A stretch of DNA of 64,000 nucleotides from Arthrobacter sp. DNA4 (GTDB taxonomy: Bacteria > Actinomycetota > Actinomycetes > Actinomycetales > Micrococcaceae), in contig NZ_CP101466.1 of assembly GCF_024362385.1 (NCBI RefSeq), positions 3,844,001 through 3,908,000 on the forward strand, read 5' to 3'. The position numbers and the translations under genes are program-made. Below, piece by piece: positions 34,469 to 44,755 of this stretch (the first letter of the stretch is position 1; each line of letters opens with the position of its first letter). The notes below the pieces were generated by a model. The model saw nothing but the letters and a program-made list of their open reading frames with translations. It did not search any database and was not told where the DNA came from.

Positions 34469-35200
34469 ATGGCAATCCATATCGGCACCTCCGGCTGGAG
34501 CTACGACCACTGGGAAAACGTCCTGTACCCGCCCGGGTTGCCCGTCCGGGACAGGCTCCAGTGCTACGTCGCCAGGTTCAGCACGGTGGAACTGAACGCC
34601 AGCTTCTACCGGTGGCCCCGGGACACCACCTTCGCAGGCTGGAACAGGCGCCTCCCGCCCGGATTCAGCATGTCCGTCAAGGCACCCCGCGGGCTGACCC
34701 ATGCACGCAAGCTCTATTCACCGGAAGTGTGGATTGAACGCATCACCAGGTGCTGGCATGAGCTGGGGGACAAACGGGCCGTGCTCCTGGTCCAGATGCC
34801 GCCGCAGCTGGAGCGCGACGACGCCCGGCTGGACTATTTCCTGGCTGCCCTCCCCTCCTGGATCAGGGTGGCCGTGGAGTTCAGGCACCCCAGTTGGGAC
34901 TGCCCCGAAGTGTTCACCCTGCTGGAGCGGCACCAGGCGGCCTACTGCATCATGAGCGGCGCCAACCTCCCGTGCATCCTGCGGACCACGGCGCCGTTCG
35001 CCTACGTCCGGCTTCACGGGCCGGACCACGAACACCTGTATGGCGGCTCCTACTCGGACGCAGACATGCACTGGTGGGCAGACCGCATCCGCGAGTGGGA
35101 CGGCGCGGGCATCGACGTGTACGCCTACTTCAACAACGACGGCGGCGGGAACGCTGTGCGGAACGCCGAGACCCTGCGGGCTTTCCTGGGCGTCAGCTGA
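34469..35200 (+). CDS. DUF72 domain protein
   Basis: The 243-residue protein is a TIM-barrel of the DUF72/YecE family: HIGTSGWSYDHWENVLYPPG at the N-terminus, FSTVELNASFYRWP, FSMSVKAPRGLTHARKL and YVRLHGPDHEHLYGGSY. Its function is unknown. Conserved Glu, Asn and His at the barrel top suggest an enzyme. The downstream App1-type gene starts 32 bp after its stop. Confidence 0.88.
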   Translation: MAIHIGTSGWSYDHWENVLYPPGLPVRDRLQCYVARFSTVELNASFYRWPRDTTFAGWNRRLPPGFSMSVKAPRGLTHARKLYSPEVWIERITRCWHELGDKRAVLLVQMPPQLERDDARLDYFLAALPSWIRVAVEFRHPSWDCPEVFTLLERHQAAYCIMSGANLPCILRTTAPFAYVRLHGPDHEHLYGGSYSDADMHWWADRIREWDGAGIDVYAYFNNDGGGNAVRNAETLRAFLGVS

Positions 35201-35232
35201 TGCCTGCTGCCGCCCTGTGGCAGAGTTAGGGC

Positions 35233-36345
35233 ATGGACACGGCTCCGCAGAACCCAGCCCAGGACGCGGCACACGCACCGCGGCAGAACAAAAAAGGCCA
35301 GTACGCGCTGTCGGGAAGCCAGTTCTTCCGGCTGGCGCACCGGCTCTCTGATGCGGTCAACGATGTCCGGATCACCCTCGCCAAACGGTGGGACTTCGTG
35401 CCGCAGACCATCGCCTACCAGGGCTACGGTTCCACCACCCGGGTACGGGTACTGGGGCGCGTGCTGCTGACCCAGAAGCCGCTGCCGGGGAGCAAAGCCG
35501 AGCACGAAGCGAAAAACGGGAACCAGAACATCCGGGGCTGGCGCGCCTTCACGGGGGTGCCGCTGCAGTTTACCGACGTCGAAATCACCATCGGTGACGT
35601 CGTCACCCACGTTACGGCGGACCGGGGCGGACTCATCGACACCGAGGTGGATGTCCAGCTGTCTCCTGGCTGGCACACGGCAGTCCTGCGCGCGGAGGGA
35701 ACCGAGCCGGCGGAAGCACTGATCCAGGTCATCGCGCCCGGCGTGCAATTCGGCATCGTCTCCGACATTGACGACACCGTCATGGTGACCGCCCTGCCGC
35801 GGCCGTTCCTTGCACTGTGGAACACCTTCGTGCTCAGCGAACGGGCGCGCATGGCCACGCCGGGAATGGCCGTGCTGCTGGACCGGCTGACCATTGAGCA
35901 CCCTGAAGCTCCTGTCATCTACCTGTCCACCGGCCCCTGGAACGCCGCCCCCACGCTGGGGCGCTTCCTGACCCGCAACATGTACCCCAAGGGCGCGCTG
36001 CTGTTGACGGACTGGGGCCTTACCCAGGACCGCTGGTTCCGCAGCGGCCAGGACCACAAGCACCGCAACCTGGAGCGGCTCGCCGAGGAATTCCCGGACA
36101 TGCGGTGGCTCCTGATCGGCGACAACGGCCAGCATGATGAGGCCATCTACTCCGCCTTCGCCGCGGGGAACCCGGAAAAGGTTGCGGCCATCGCCATCCG
36201 GCAGCTGTCCGTCAGCGAATCGGTCTTCGCCGGCGGCCACTCCGAGGACGGCGACCACACCACCTCCCGGGTGCCGTGGATCTACTCCCCGGACGGCGCC
36301 GGCATCGCCAAGCAGCTCGCCTTGCTGGACCTGCTCCGGGGCTGA
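35233..36345 (+). CDS. App1-type phosphatidate phosphatase domain protein (DUF2183)
   Basis: The 370-residue protein has an N-terminal beta domain and a C-terminal HAD-like App1 catalytic domain with QFGIVSDIDDTVMVTALP (DxDDT nucleophile motif), VIYLSTGPWNAAPTLGRFL and WLLIGDNGQHDEAIY. Yeast App1 is a Mg-dependent phosphatidate phosphatase. Bacterial members have no assigned substrate. No signal peptide is seen. It may be co-transcribed with the DUF72 gene. Confidence 0.85.
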   Translation: MDTAPQNPAQDAAHAPRQNKKGQYALSGSQFFRLAHRLSDAVNDVRITLAKRWDFVPQTIAYQGYGSTTRVRVLGRVLLTQKPLPGSKAEHEAKNGNQNIRGWRAFTGVPLQFTDVEITIGDVVTHVTADRGGLIDTEVDVQLSPGWHTAVLRAEGTEPAEALIQVIAPGVQFGIVSDIDDTVMVTALPRPFLALWNTFVLSERARMATPGMAVLLDRLTIEHPEAPVIYLSTGPWNAAPTLGRFLTRNMYPKGALLLTDWGLTQDRWFRSGQDHKHRNLERLAEEFPDMRWLLIGDNGQHDEAIYSAFAAGNPEKVAAIAIRQLSVSESVFAGGHSEDGDHTTSRVPWIYSPDGAGIAKQLALLDLLRG

Positions 36346-36372
36346 CCATTCCGGTGCCGGCCCCGTTGCGTC

Positions 36373-37989
36373 CTACGCGCCGGCACCCAGGGGTGCGCCG
36401 TCGTCGGGCGCTTCATTGCCCAACAGCTCCCCGCTGTCGAGCAAATCCCCGCTGTCCAGCAAATCCCCATTGTCCAGCGAATCCCCGCCGCCCAGCAGAT
36501 CCGGAACCACTGCCTGGGCGATCGTGGCGTCGGCAGCGGCAGCCAGGTCACGTTCCTCGATGAGCTCCTGGTACCAGAAGTAGGATGCCTTGGGCGTGCG
36601 GTCCAGTGTTTCGAAGTCCACGTGCAGCAGGCCAAAGGGCTGCTTGTAGCCGGCGGACCACTCGAAGTTGTCCAGGAAGGACCACACGTAGTAGCCACGC
36701 AGGTCAACGGACTCCGCCACGCCGCCGGGCGCCGTGGCGCGCAGTGCGGTTTCAAGGTGGTCGGAGATGTACTTCAGCCGCCGCTCATCCGGGATGAACC
36801 GGGTGTTGGTGGACTTGTCCCGGACGATGATGTCCTCGAAGCTGGCACCGCCTTCGGTGATGATCACGGGAGGCAGGTTGGGGTACCGCTCGGCCATCTC
36901 CTTCAGTGCCACGGCCATGTACTCCGGCTTGACCGGCCACCCGTAGGCGGTGATGTCCGCTTCCGGCCAGGCTTCCACGTGGAATGGCGTTGCGCCGCTG
37001 CCCGTGGCGTTGAGGTCGCTGCCCATGGCTTCCGCCATGCTTGACGGGACCGTGCCGCCGCCGGGTCCCGCCGCCACCTTGGTGGGCATGTAGTAGTTAA
37101 GCCCGTAGAAGTCCAGGGGTTGGGAAATGATCTCCATGTCCTCTTCGGGGTGGTCGAAGGAGCTGAAGAACTTCGCGGCGCGGATCAGGTCGGGGTATTT
37201 GCCCGTCAGGACCGGGTCCGCGTAGAGCCGGTTCTGGCCCAGGTCCATGGCCCCGGCGCTGATCTTGTCCAGCGGGTTGATCGAGTTCGGCACCATGGGC
37301 GAGTAGACGTTGGTCATCCCGATTTCGCCAGGCACCTTGGCAGCGCGCAGGGCCTGGACGGCGAGCCCGTGGCCCAGCAGCTGGTGGTGGACGGTGGGGA
37401 AGGCGCCCAGGGCAAGCTCCTTGCCGGGTGAGTGCAGGCCGAATGCGTAGCCATTCGCGCTCACGGTTGCCGGTTCGTTGATGGTGACCCAGCGGGCCAC
37501 CCGGTCCCCGAACGCCTCAGCCACGATGGCTGCGTACTCCCCCAGCCGGTAGGCGGTGTCCCGGTTCATCCAGCCGCCTGCTTCATCCAGTTCCAGGGGC
37601 GTGTCCCAGTGGTAGATGGTGGCCATGGGCGAGATCCCGTTGGCCAGGAGCTCATCCAGGAGCCGGTCATAAAACGCCAGCCCTGCCCGGTTGGCGGGGC
37701 CGGTCCCGCCGGGCTGGATGCGCGGCCAGGAGAAGGAGAACCGGTAGGAATCGACGCCCAACTGCTTCAGAAGGGCCACGTCCTGCGGCATCCGGTGGTA
37801 ATGGTCCGTGGCCACCACGGGGCTGTGGTCCTCCACGATGGCGCCGGGCCTGGCCGCGAACCTGTCCCAGCCCGAGGGCCCGCGGCCATCCTCTTCCAGC
37901 GCCCCTTCAATCTGGAATGCTGCGGTTGCGACGCCAAGGGTGAACCCCGGGGGGATGAGTGCTGCGAGGTCCTTGGCGGTGATGTGCAT
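36373..37989 (-). CDS. Family 1 beta-glucosidase with a repetitive C-terminal tail
   Basis: The 538-residue enzyme hydrolyses beta-glucosides or galactosides. The acid/base is in VTINEPATVSANGYA and the nucleophile in VIITEGGASFED (usually TENG, here TEGG). The FTLGVATAAFQIEGA N-terminus and SFLDNFEWSAGYKQPFGL are typical. The core ends near residue 480. The tail contains a hexapeptide run of DLLDSG type, encoded by four 18-bp repeats (36429-36500). There is no signal peptide, so it acts on imported sugars. Confidence 0.92.
   Translation of the reverse strand: MHITAKDLAALIPPGFTLGVATAAFQIEGALEEDGRGPSGWDRFAARPGAIVEDHSPVVATDHYHRMPQDVALLKQLGVDSYRFSFSWPRIQPGGTGPANRAGLAFYDRLLDELLANGISPMATIYHWDTPLELDEAGGWMNRDTAYRLGEYAAIVAEAFGDRVARWVTINEPATVSANGYAFGLHSPGKELALGAFPTVHHQLLGHGLAVQALRAAKVPGEIGMTNVYSPMVPNSINPLDKISAGAMDLGQNRLYADPVLTGKYPDLIRAAKFFSSFDHPEEDMEIISQPLDFYGLNYYMPTKVAAGPGGGTVPSSMAEAMGSDLNATGSGATPFHVEAWPEADITAYGWPVKPEYMAVALKEMAERYPNLPPVIITEGGASFEDIIVRDKSTNTRFIPDERRLKYISDHLETALRATAPGGVAESVDLRGYYVWSFLDNFEWSAGYKQPFGLLHVDFETLDRTPKASYFWYQELIEERDLAAAADATIAQAVVPDLLGGGDSLDNGDLLDSGDLLDSGELLGNEAPDDGAPLGAGA
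36429..36500. repeat. Four 18-bp tandem repeats in the beta-glucosidase 3' end
   Basis: Four copies of CCCCGCTGTCCAGCAAAT-like units lie end to end at 36429, 36447, 36465 and 36483, keeping frame. They encode acidic Leu/Gly-rich hexapeptides at the C-terminus. Copy number is likely to vary between strains. Confidence 0.85.
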
Positions 37990-38086
37990 TGGGGTCCAGC
38001 CTTTTGGTCACGGTGGTTTGGGTACGTCCCAGAATGTCACAGCGAAGGACGACTGACGAGCAGCAACTCCGCGCGGGCACCGGCGG

Positions 38087-38464
38087 CTACTGTGAGCCGA
38101 AAAGGAACTCCTTGGCGTGCGCCACGGCCTTGCGGAAGGCGTCATTGCGCAGGGTCACCAGGTGCTCCGAATCGCCGTCCGACGGTTCCAGGTAGCCGGT
38201 GTACCCGGGCCGCAGGACCCAGATGTCCCCCGCCGGGGGCAGGTAGAACACGCCGAATGAACGCTGCTGCCTCTCGTCGGCCGTCCAGACCGGGACCACC
38301 GCCAAGGCTGCACCGGTGGCCGGATTGATCCACTGCGCGCGCGGCAGCGGCTGTTCGTGCGCCTCGGGGTCAAGGAAGGGCGCGGTCCCCGGACCCCAGC
38401 GCTGCTCAAAGCGCTCATGGAATGCGGGAATGAGGTGTGAATCGTAGCGCCGCCAGTCGCTCAT
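38087..38464 (-). CDS. Unrecognised 125-residue protein
   Basis: The protein starts MSDWRRYDSHLIPAFHERFE and contains VVPVWTADERQQRSFGVFYL and LVTLRNDAFRKAVAHAKEFL. It has no signal peptide and no membrane segment. I recognise no family. It lies 82 bp downstream of the J-domain gene on the same strand, so it may belong to the small heat-shock group. Confidence 0.6.
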   Translation of the reverse strand: MSDWRRYDSHLIPAFHERFEQRWGPGTAPFLDPEAHEQPLPRAQWINPATGAALAVVPVWTADERQQRSFGVFYLPPAGDIWVLRPGYTGYLEPSDGDSEHLVTLRNDAFRKAVAHAKEFLFGSQ

Positions 38465-38546
38465 GCAGCTTTCCGCCTCCTTGGATAAATGGCACTGCGT
38501 TGGTTGGTTTCCTGGTTCAGGGCCGGATTCAGGACCTGGCCCGCTT

Positions 38547-38924
38547 TCAGGCCCAGGGCCCGCTTTCCCACCGCACCGGCGTGACACGGATGGCAGGCCC
38601 GGACGGGGCGCCGGTGCTGCGGACTTTCCGGACCGGGACGACGGTGGGCGCCCCTGCCGCCAGCCGCCGGTCGTAATCGGCCCGGCGTCCGGGGTCACGC
38701 AGCACGTTGAACGCCTGCATGATCCCCAGGAGCTCGTCACGCTGCCCGGGGGTGCCCGCCACCGCCGGCTGGCTCCCCCTTGCCTGGTTGTTCCCGTCCG
38801 CCTGCGCGCCGTCCATGTCCGGATGGTGGCTGCGCATGAGGGCCCGGTACGCATGGGAGATTTCCTGCCGGGTGGCATCCCGGCCCACGCCGAGGATGGT
38901 GTAGTAATCGGGAATGTCGTTCAT
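38547..38924 (-). CDS. J-domain protein (DnaJ-like, minimal)
   Basis: The 125-residue protein has a J-domain at residues 1-90: DYYTILGVGRDATRQEISHA, then RSHHPDMDGA with the HPD motif that stimulates DnaK ATPase, and RDPGRRADYDRRLA. It lacks the Gly/Phe and zinc-finger regions of DnaJ. The J-domain has an insert of about 20 residues after HPD. The rest is a short Pro/Val-rich tail. It follows hsp20 by 60 bp on the same strand and probably shares its heat induction. Confidence 0.85.
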   Translation of the reverse strand: MNDIPDYYTILGVGRDATRQEISHAYRALMRSHHPDMDGAQADGNNQARGSQPAVAGTPGQRDELLGIMQAFNVLRDPGRRADYDRRLAAGAPTVVPVRKVRSTGAPSGPAIRVTPVRWESGPWA

Positions 38925-38984
38925 GCCGGCCTCCTGCTCCGCCGGTGCCCCTGCCTGGCCGGCAGGGGCACGCGAAGGAAAACC

Positions 38985-39413
38985 CTACGTGTTGATCTGC
39001 TGCATCCCGCCCTGCCCGGTCTGGATTTCGATCCTGCGCGGCTTGGCCCGTTCAGCAACCGGTATCCGCAGGGTCAGGACGCCCTGGTCGTAGCTGGCCT
39101 TGATCTTGTCGGTGTCCAGGGTGTCGCCCAGGATCAGTTGGCGGCTGAACACGCCGCGGGGGCGCTCAGAGGCCACCAGCTCCACATTGGGCTGCGTGGG
39201 GTCCTGGCGCTCGGCCCGCACCGTCAGGACGTTCCGCTCGACGTTCAGGTCCAGCGAATCCACCTTCACGCCGGGAAGGTCGAACGCCACCACGAATTCG
39301 CCGTCCTCCTGCCAGGCATCCATGGGCATGGCTGCCGGACGGGCGGCGGTCCCAAAGACCTGCTGCGTGAGCCGGTCCAGCTCACGGAACGGGTCAGTAC
39401 GCATCAACATCAT
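38985..39413 (-). CDS. Hsp20/alpha-crystallin small heat-shock protein
   Basis: The 142-residue chaperone has a central alpha-crystallin domain from [20 protein letters not shown] to [18 protein letters not shown], with the conserved VLTLRIP. The N-terminus ([20 protein letters not shown]) is typical of bacterial Hsp20. The first ATG of MMLM at 39413 is used. It is divergent from a MerR-type regulator across a 139-bp region containing an inverted repeat. Confidence 0.93.
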   Translation of the reverse strand: MMLMRTDPFRELDRLTQQVFGTAARPAAMPMDAWQEDGEFVVAFDLPGVKVDSLDLNVERNVLTVRAERQDPTQPNVELVASERPRGVFSRQLILGDTLDTDKIKASYDQGVLTLRIPVAERAKPRRIEIQTGQGGMQQINT

Positions 39414-39454
39414 TTCCCACTCCTTCGGCTTCCAAGTGTTGATCCGCGTCTGCT

Positions 39455-39478
39455 CCACCATCACCGAATCTATGGTGG
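39455..39478. promoter_or_regulatory. Inverted repeat between hsp20 and merR-type gene
   Basis: CCACCAT (39455-39461) and ATGGTGG (39472-39478) are exact complements 10 bp apart in the divergent promoter region. MerR regulators bind such sites between promoter elements. No HspR-type HAIR element (CTTGAGT-N7-ACTCAAG) was found. Confidence 0.5.
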
Positions 39479-39552
39479 TGGATATAGATTTTTTATAGCA
39501 CTCGTGGGAAACTGAAGCAAGGCACGGGCCGCAACGATTTTTGGGAGTACAC

Positions 39553-39870
39553 ATGGCAGAACCTGACGCGGGACGGCCTGCGCGCTCCGCCGGCTTACGG
39601 GCGCTGTACGCCATCTCGGTGGCCGCAGAGCTCACGGGAACCGGGCAGCAGAACATCAGGCTGTACGAAACCAAGGGGCTGCTGACCCCGTCGAGGACGG
39701 CAGGCGGCACCCGGCAGTACAGCGATGACGACATCGCCGTACTGCAGCGGATCGGCGAGCTCCTCGAGGAGGGGCTGAACCTGGCAGGCGTTGCCAAGGT
39801 CCTGGAGCTGGAGGCGGCGAACGTGAAACTGCACAGGGCCCTGAAGCGCGCCAAATCGCGGCCGCAGTGA
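39553..39870 (+). CDS. MerR family regulator (HspR-like) of the heat-shock genes
   Basis: The 105-residue protein has a MerR winged helix ([20 protein letters not shown], then [20 protein letters not shown]) and a short dimerisation helix, without an effector domain. Length and the [10 protein letters not shown] pattern resemble HspR. It is divergent from hsp20, so it probably represses the hsp20-J-domain unit. ATG at 39553 follows TTGGGAG. Confidence 0.85.
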   Translation: MAEPDAGRPARSAGLRALYAISVAAELTGTGQQNIRLYETKGLLTPSRTAGGTRQYSDDDIAVLQRIGELLEEGLNLAGVAKVLELEAANVKLHRALKRAKSRPQ

Positions 39871-39960
39871 AGCAGCCTGCGTGAATGGACCGGGTGACGC
39901 AACCGGAATCAAGTAGGTGCAGTGAATCAGCCGCAGTGAATTACCTTGCCGGGGAGGGCG

Positions 39961-40839
39961 TTACTCCCGGGCGGAATCTTCCTTCGACAGCTCTCCCGTG
40001 ACCGGCTCCCCAGGGATTCGCGCAGTCCGCCAGGTGTCCAGCGCGATGACTCCGCCCAGGATGAGCAACGACAGTGAAAACGATGCAAGGGTGTCCGTGG
40101 GCCAGTGGTAGCCCAGGTAGAGCCGGCTGGCGATGGCGAGGATGATTCCGATCCCGGCCCCGATGAAACCGAAGACCGCTGACCGCGGGTTCCGGCGCCG
40201 GGAGAAGATCAGGTAGGCGCCCACCAACAGGAAGTCGCAGGCTCCCAGGACGTGCCCGGACGGGTAGGAGAAGGTCTGGTCCGCACCGAACAGCATTTGG
40301 TCCACGGGAGGCCGCGAGCGCTGGACGATGTGCAGGATGATCTGGGAGATGATCACCCCGGTCAGCATCGCGGACGCCAGCAGGATGGGGCGCCAAGCGT
40401 GTTTGGCCGCGAAGCCCCAGACGAGGATCACCACCAGCACGATGATGGGCAGGGCGATGGGGCCGAAGAACACGGCCAGGAAGATCATGAAGGCGGTAAG
40501 TGCCGCTGAGCGGGTTGTCAGCAGCCAGTCGTGCACCGGCTGGTCTGCAACGGTAAGGCCGCCGGCCTGCACCACGCTGACCAGCGTGGCGATAAAGAGT
40601 GCCAGCCCCACCACGGCCAGGATGACCGATGCACGGTAAAGGCGCCGCCGGTCGGCAGGGTCGATGTAGCGCTCCTCCACCACGAACTTCTCATGGAAGG
40701 TGTGCCACCTGCCGGAGTTTCTCTCGGTGACTGCGGAACCTGCTGATTTCTGTGCCAATGTGCTGCCCGTCCCTGCGCCCTGTTGAATGCACGCCATACA
40801 CGCGTGTTGTTGAATGCCTAGGCTGAAGATTATCCCCAT
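39961..40839 (-). CDS. PAP2 family membrane phosphatase
   Basis: The 292-residue protein has about six membrane segments and the three PAP2 motifs: QRSRPPVDQ (KxxxRP-like), FSYPSGHVLG (PSGH) and SRLYLGYHWPTD (SRxxxxxHxxxD). It acts on lipid phosphates such as undecaprenyl diphosphate or phosphatidate. The start is uncertain. ATG at 40839 or 40797 both lack a strong ribosome site. Confidence 0.88.
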   Translation of the reverse strand: MGIIFSLGIQQHACMACIQQGAGTGSTLAQKSAGSAVTERNSGRWHTFHEKFVVEERYIDPADRRRLYRASVILAVVGLALFIATLVSVVQAGGLTVADQPVHDWLLTTRSAALTAFMIFLAVFFGPIALPIIVLVVILVWGFAAKHAWRPILLASAMLTGVIISQIILHIVQRSRPPVDQMLFGADQTFSYPSGHVLGACDFLLVGAYLIFSRRRNPRSAVFGFIGAGIGIILAIASRLYLGYHWPTDTLASFSLSLLILGGVIALDTWRTARIPGEPVTGELSKEDSARE

Positions 40840-40944
40840 GAAAGGCCATCCACTCCATCACCGGGTCGCTGGCCATGGCGCCGGCCCCGGCCAGGAAGGG
40901 CACCAGGGCGGCCGCCATGGCTGGCGGCAGGCCGATCCGGGCGA

Positions 40945-42879
<1,935 letters not shown>

Positions 42880-42952
42880 GGCTTCCGGCTCCTTGGATGA
42901 TCCTGTGCCAACCTTTGGCGTTTCCTGCGGACCTGTTACTGCAGGCCCGGCT

Positions 42953-43831
42953 TTAGCCTTGGCCTCCTCCAGCGCCGGAGCCGGCTGCTGCATGGTTCCG
43001 CCAGCTGTGCTCGGGCTCGAAGCCCAGCAGCCGCCGCGCCTTGTCGATGGAAAGCATCGTTTCGTGCTCGCCCAGTTCCTTGGTGACCTTGACGCCCGGG
43101 AACACCTCAGCTGCGAGACCGGCGCTTGACCGGCTCATGACGGTATCGGCATTGGCGATGATGAAGGCCTCGAATCCTGGCTTGGCGTTCTCCAGCGCCC
43201 GCGCCACGGCCTGGGCGCCGTCCCTGCCGTCGATGTAGCCCCACAGGTTCCACTTCCGCAGCGTCGCGTCCCCATCGAAGGAGGGGAACTTTTCGTAGTC
43301 GGCCTCGTCCATCACGTTGGAGAACCGCAGGCCCGTGATGCTCAACTCCGGGTCCCACCGCGTCATCTCCACGGCCATCTGCTCCTCCAGCGTCTTCACC
43401 AGGGAGTAGGTGCTTTCCGGCCGCGGCGGGTATTCCTCGTCCACCGGGATGTAGGGCGGGTCGACGTCGAACGGCAGACCCAGCACGGTCTCGCTGGACG
43501 CGTACACCACCTTCTTGATGCCGGCGCGCCGCGCGGCCTGGAAGACGTTGTAAGTGGACAGCATGTTGTTCTCGAACGTGGCCGCGTCCGGAAGGATGCC
43601 CGGGGCGGGAATGGCTCCCAGGTGCACCACGGCGTCGAACCCGTCATGCCGGTCATCAACCCCCAGCAGCGCGTCCACTACCTGCCCGTAGTTGCGCAGG
43701 TCCACCACCAGGAGCCCCGGGCTGCGCTCGCCTGCGCGGTCCAGGGAGAGGACCTGGTGGCCGTCGTCGGTGAGCCGGCGCACCACGTGCCGCCCCAGTT
43801 TTCCGTTTCCGCCTGTAACGGCAATTCTCAT
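42953..43831 (-). CDS. NAD-dependent epimerase/dehydratase family protein
   Basis: The 292-residue short-chain-type protein begins MRIAVTGGNGKLGRHVVRRL (Rossmann GxxGxxG-type). It has VVHLGAIPAP and the catalytic YSLVK motif (STYSLVKTLEE). It resembles sugar epimerases and uronate dehydrogenases; the substrate is unknown. ATG at 43831 is chosen because the Rossmann strand begins there. Confidence 0.85.
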   Translation of the reverse strand: MRIAVTGGNGKLGRHVVRRLTDDGHQVLSLDRAGERSPGLLVVDLRNYGQVVDALLGVDDRHDGFDAVVHLGAIPAPGILPDAATFENNMLSTYNVFQAARRAGIKKVVYASSETVLGLPFDVDPPYIPVDEEYPPRPESTYSLVKTLEEQMAVEMTRWDPELSITGLRFSNVMDEADYEKFPSFDGDATLRKWNLWGYIDGRDGAQAVARALENAKPGFEAFIIANADTVMSRSSAGLAAEVFPGVKVTKELGEHETMLSIDKARRLLGFEPEHSWRNHAAAGSGAGGGQG

Positions 43832-43875
43832 CAGTGTTTCCTTCTGTTGGAGTGCGTTCACCGTGCGGTGTTCGG

Positions 43876-44469
43876 TCAGGACGGGGGCCGCGGGGCTGCG
43901 AGGAACTGTTCGACGGCGGCGATTGCCACTGCGGTGATCCCGCCTTGGTCGCCGCTGCCGTTAACGGACACCAGGATGCCCCGGCCCGCGTACACCGAGA
44001 CTACTTCATGGGTCTGCCGGTGGTAGAGGTCCAGCCGGCGCCGGAAGACATCGATGGTGTCATCCGTGCGGCCCTGTTCGGCAGCGCGGCGCTGCATCCG
44101 CTCCTCCAGTTCGGCGTCCGGCGCCTGCAGTTCGATGACGGCGTCCAGCGCATGGCCCTGGGCCGCGAGCATGGCATCCAGTTCCGTTGCCTGCGGCGCC
44201 GTGCGGGGGTAGCCGTCCAGCAGGAACCCGTGTCTCGCATCGCCTTCAAGGAGCCGGTCTTTGACCAGTGCGTTGGTGAGGTGGTCCGGTACGAAGTGGC
44301 CGCCGTCCAGGTACTGCGCAGCCTGGTTCCCCAGGTCTGTCTTCCGGCTGACGTTGCTCCGGAAAATGTCGCCGGTGGACACTGCAGGGACCTGGAAGTG
44401 GCGTGCCAGGTGTTCGGCCTGGGTCCCCTTGCCGGAGCCCGGTGGGCCGATGATGAGAAGCCTGGTCAT
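43876..44469 (-). CDS. adk: Adenylate kinase
   Basis: The 197-residue protein has the P-loop LIIGPPGSGKGTQAEHLARH, the AMP-binding VSTGDIFRSNVSR and LLDGYPRTAPQATELD, and a short lid (no zinc Cys). Adk converts ATP and AMP into 2 ADP. It is not in the usual secY-adk-map ribosomal locus, so it is probably a second copy. It lies 44 bp upstream of the epimerase gene on the same strand. Confidence 0.88.
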   Translation of the reverse strand: MTRLLIIGPPGSGKGTQAEHLARHFQVPAVSTGDIFRSNVSRKTDLGNQAAQYLDGGHFVPDHLTNALVKDRLLEGDARHGFLLDGYPRTAPQATELDAMLAAQGHALDAVIELQAPDAELEERMQRRAAEQGRTDDTIDVFRRRLDLYHRQTHEVVSVYAGRGILVSVNGSGDQGGITAVAIAAVEQFLAAPRPPS

Positions 44470-44755
44470 GTTCCTGTCCTTCCGCAGCGGGACCACAGTC
44501 AACGGGCCGGCAGAGGCAGCACCGGCTCCCGCTTCATTGTGCCGGTTGGTCCTTGCCCGGCGCCAGCAAGCGCTGTTGCGGCCCGGAGCATATGGGCTTC
44601 GCCCCGCCCGGGATGTATATACTCTGGTTATCGGTTTAGCAGCAGGCCGTTGGAAAGTTCGTCGATCCAGCGACCATCACCGGCTCCCCGCCCCGTTGCG
44701 GGGTGCTTGTGTGTTGCAGGCTCGTTTTGACCTGAACGAATGGCACCAGAAAACC
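44470..44755. promoter_or_regulatory. Gap between adk and the GAF-ANTAR gene
   Basis: These 286 bp include an AT-rich promoter-like stretch (about 44608-44640) and a small hairpin, CCCCGC-CCCGTT-GCGGGG at 44688-44705, in the leader of the ANTAR gene. ANTAR proteins bind paired hexaloop hairpins, but the loop here lacks the usual A at its first position, and I see no clear partner hairpin. Confidence 0.4.

Noticed and set aside
39414..39552. HAIR element for HspR
   Set aside because: No CTTGAGT-N7-ACTCAAG-like pair could be found. Only a different inverted repeat is present.
42880..42993. An earlier ATG start (42993) for the subtilase
   Set aside because: It would overlap the epimerase gene by 41 bp and add about 40 residues without similarity before an already long N-terminus.
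44688..44705. ANTAR target hairpin before the GAF-ANTAR gene
   Set aside because: The hexaloop CCCGTT lacks the conserved A at position 1, and no second hexaloop hairpin was found nearby.
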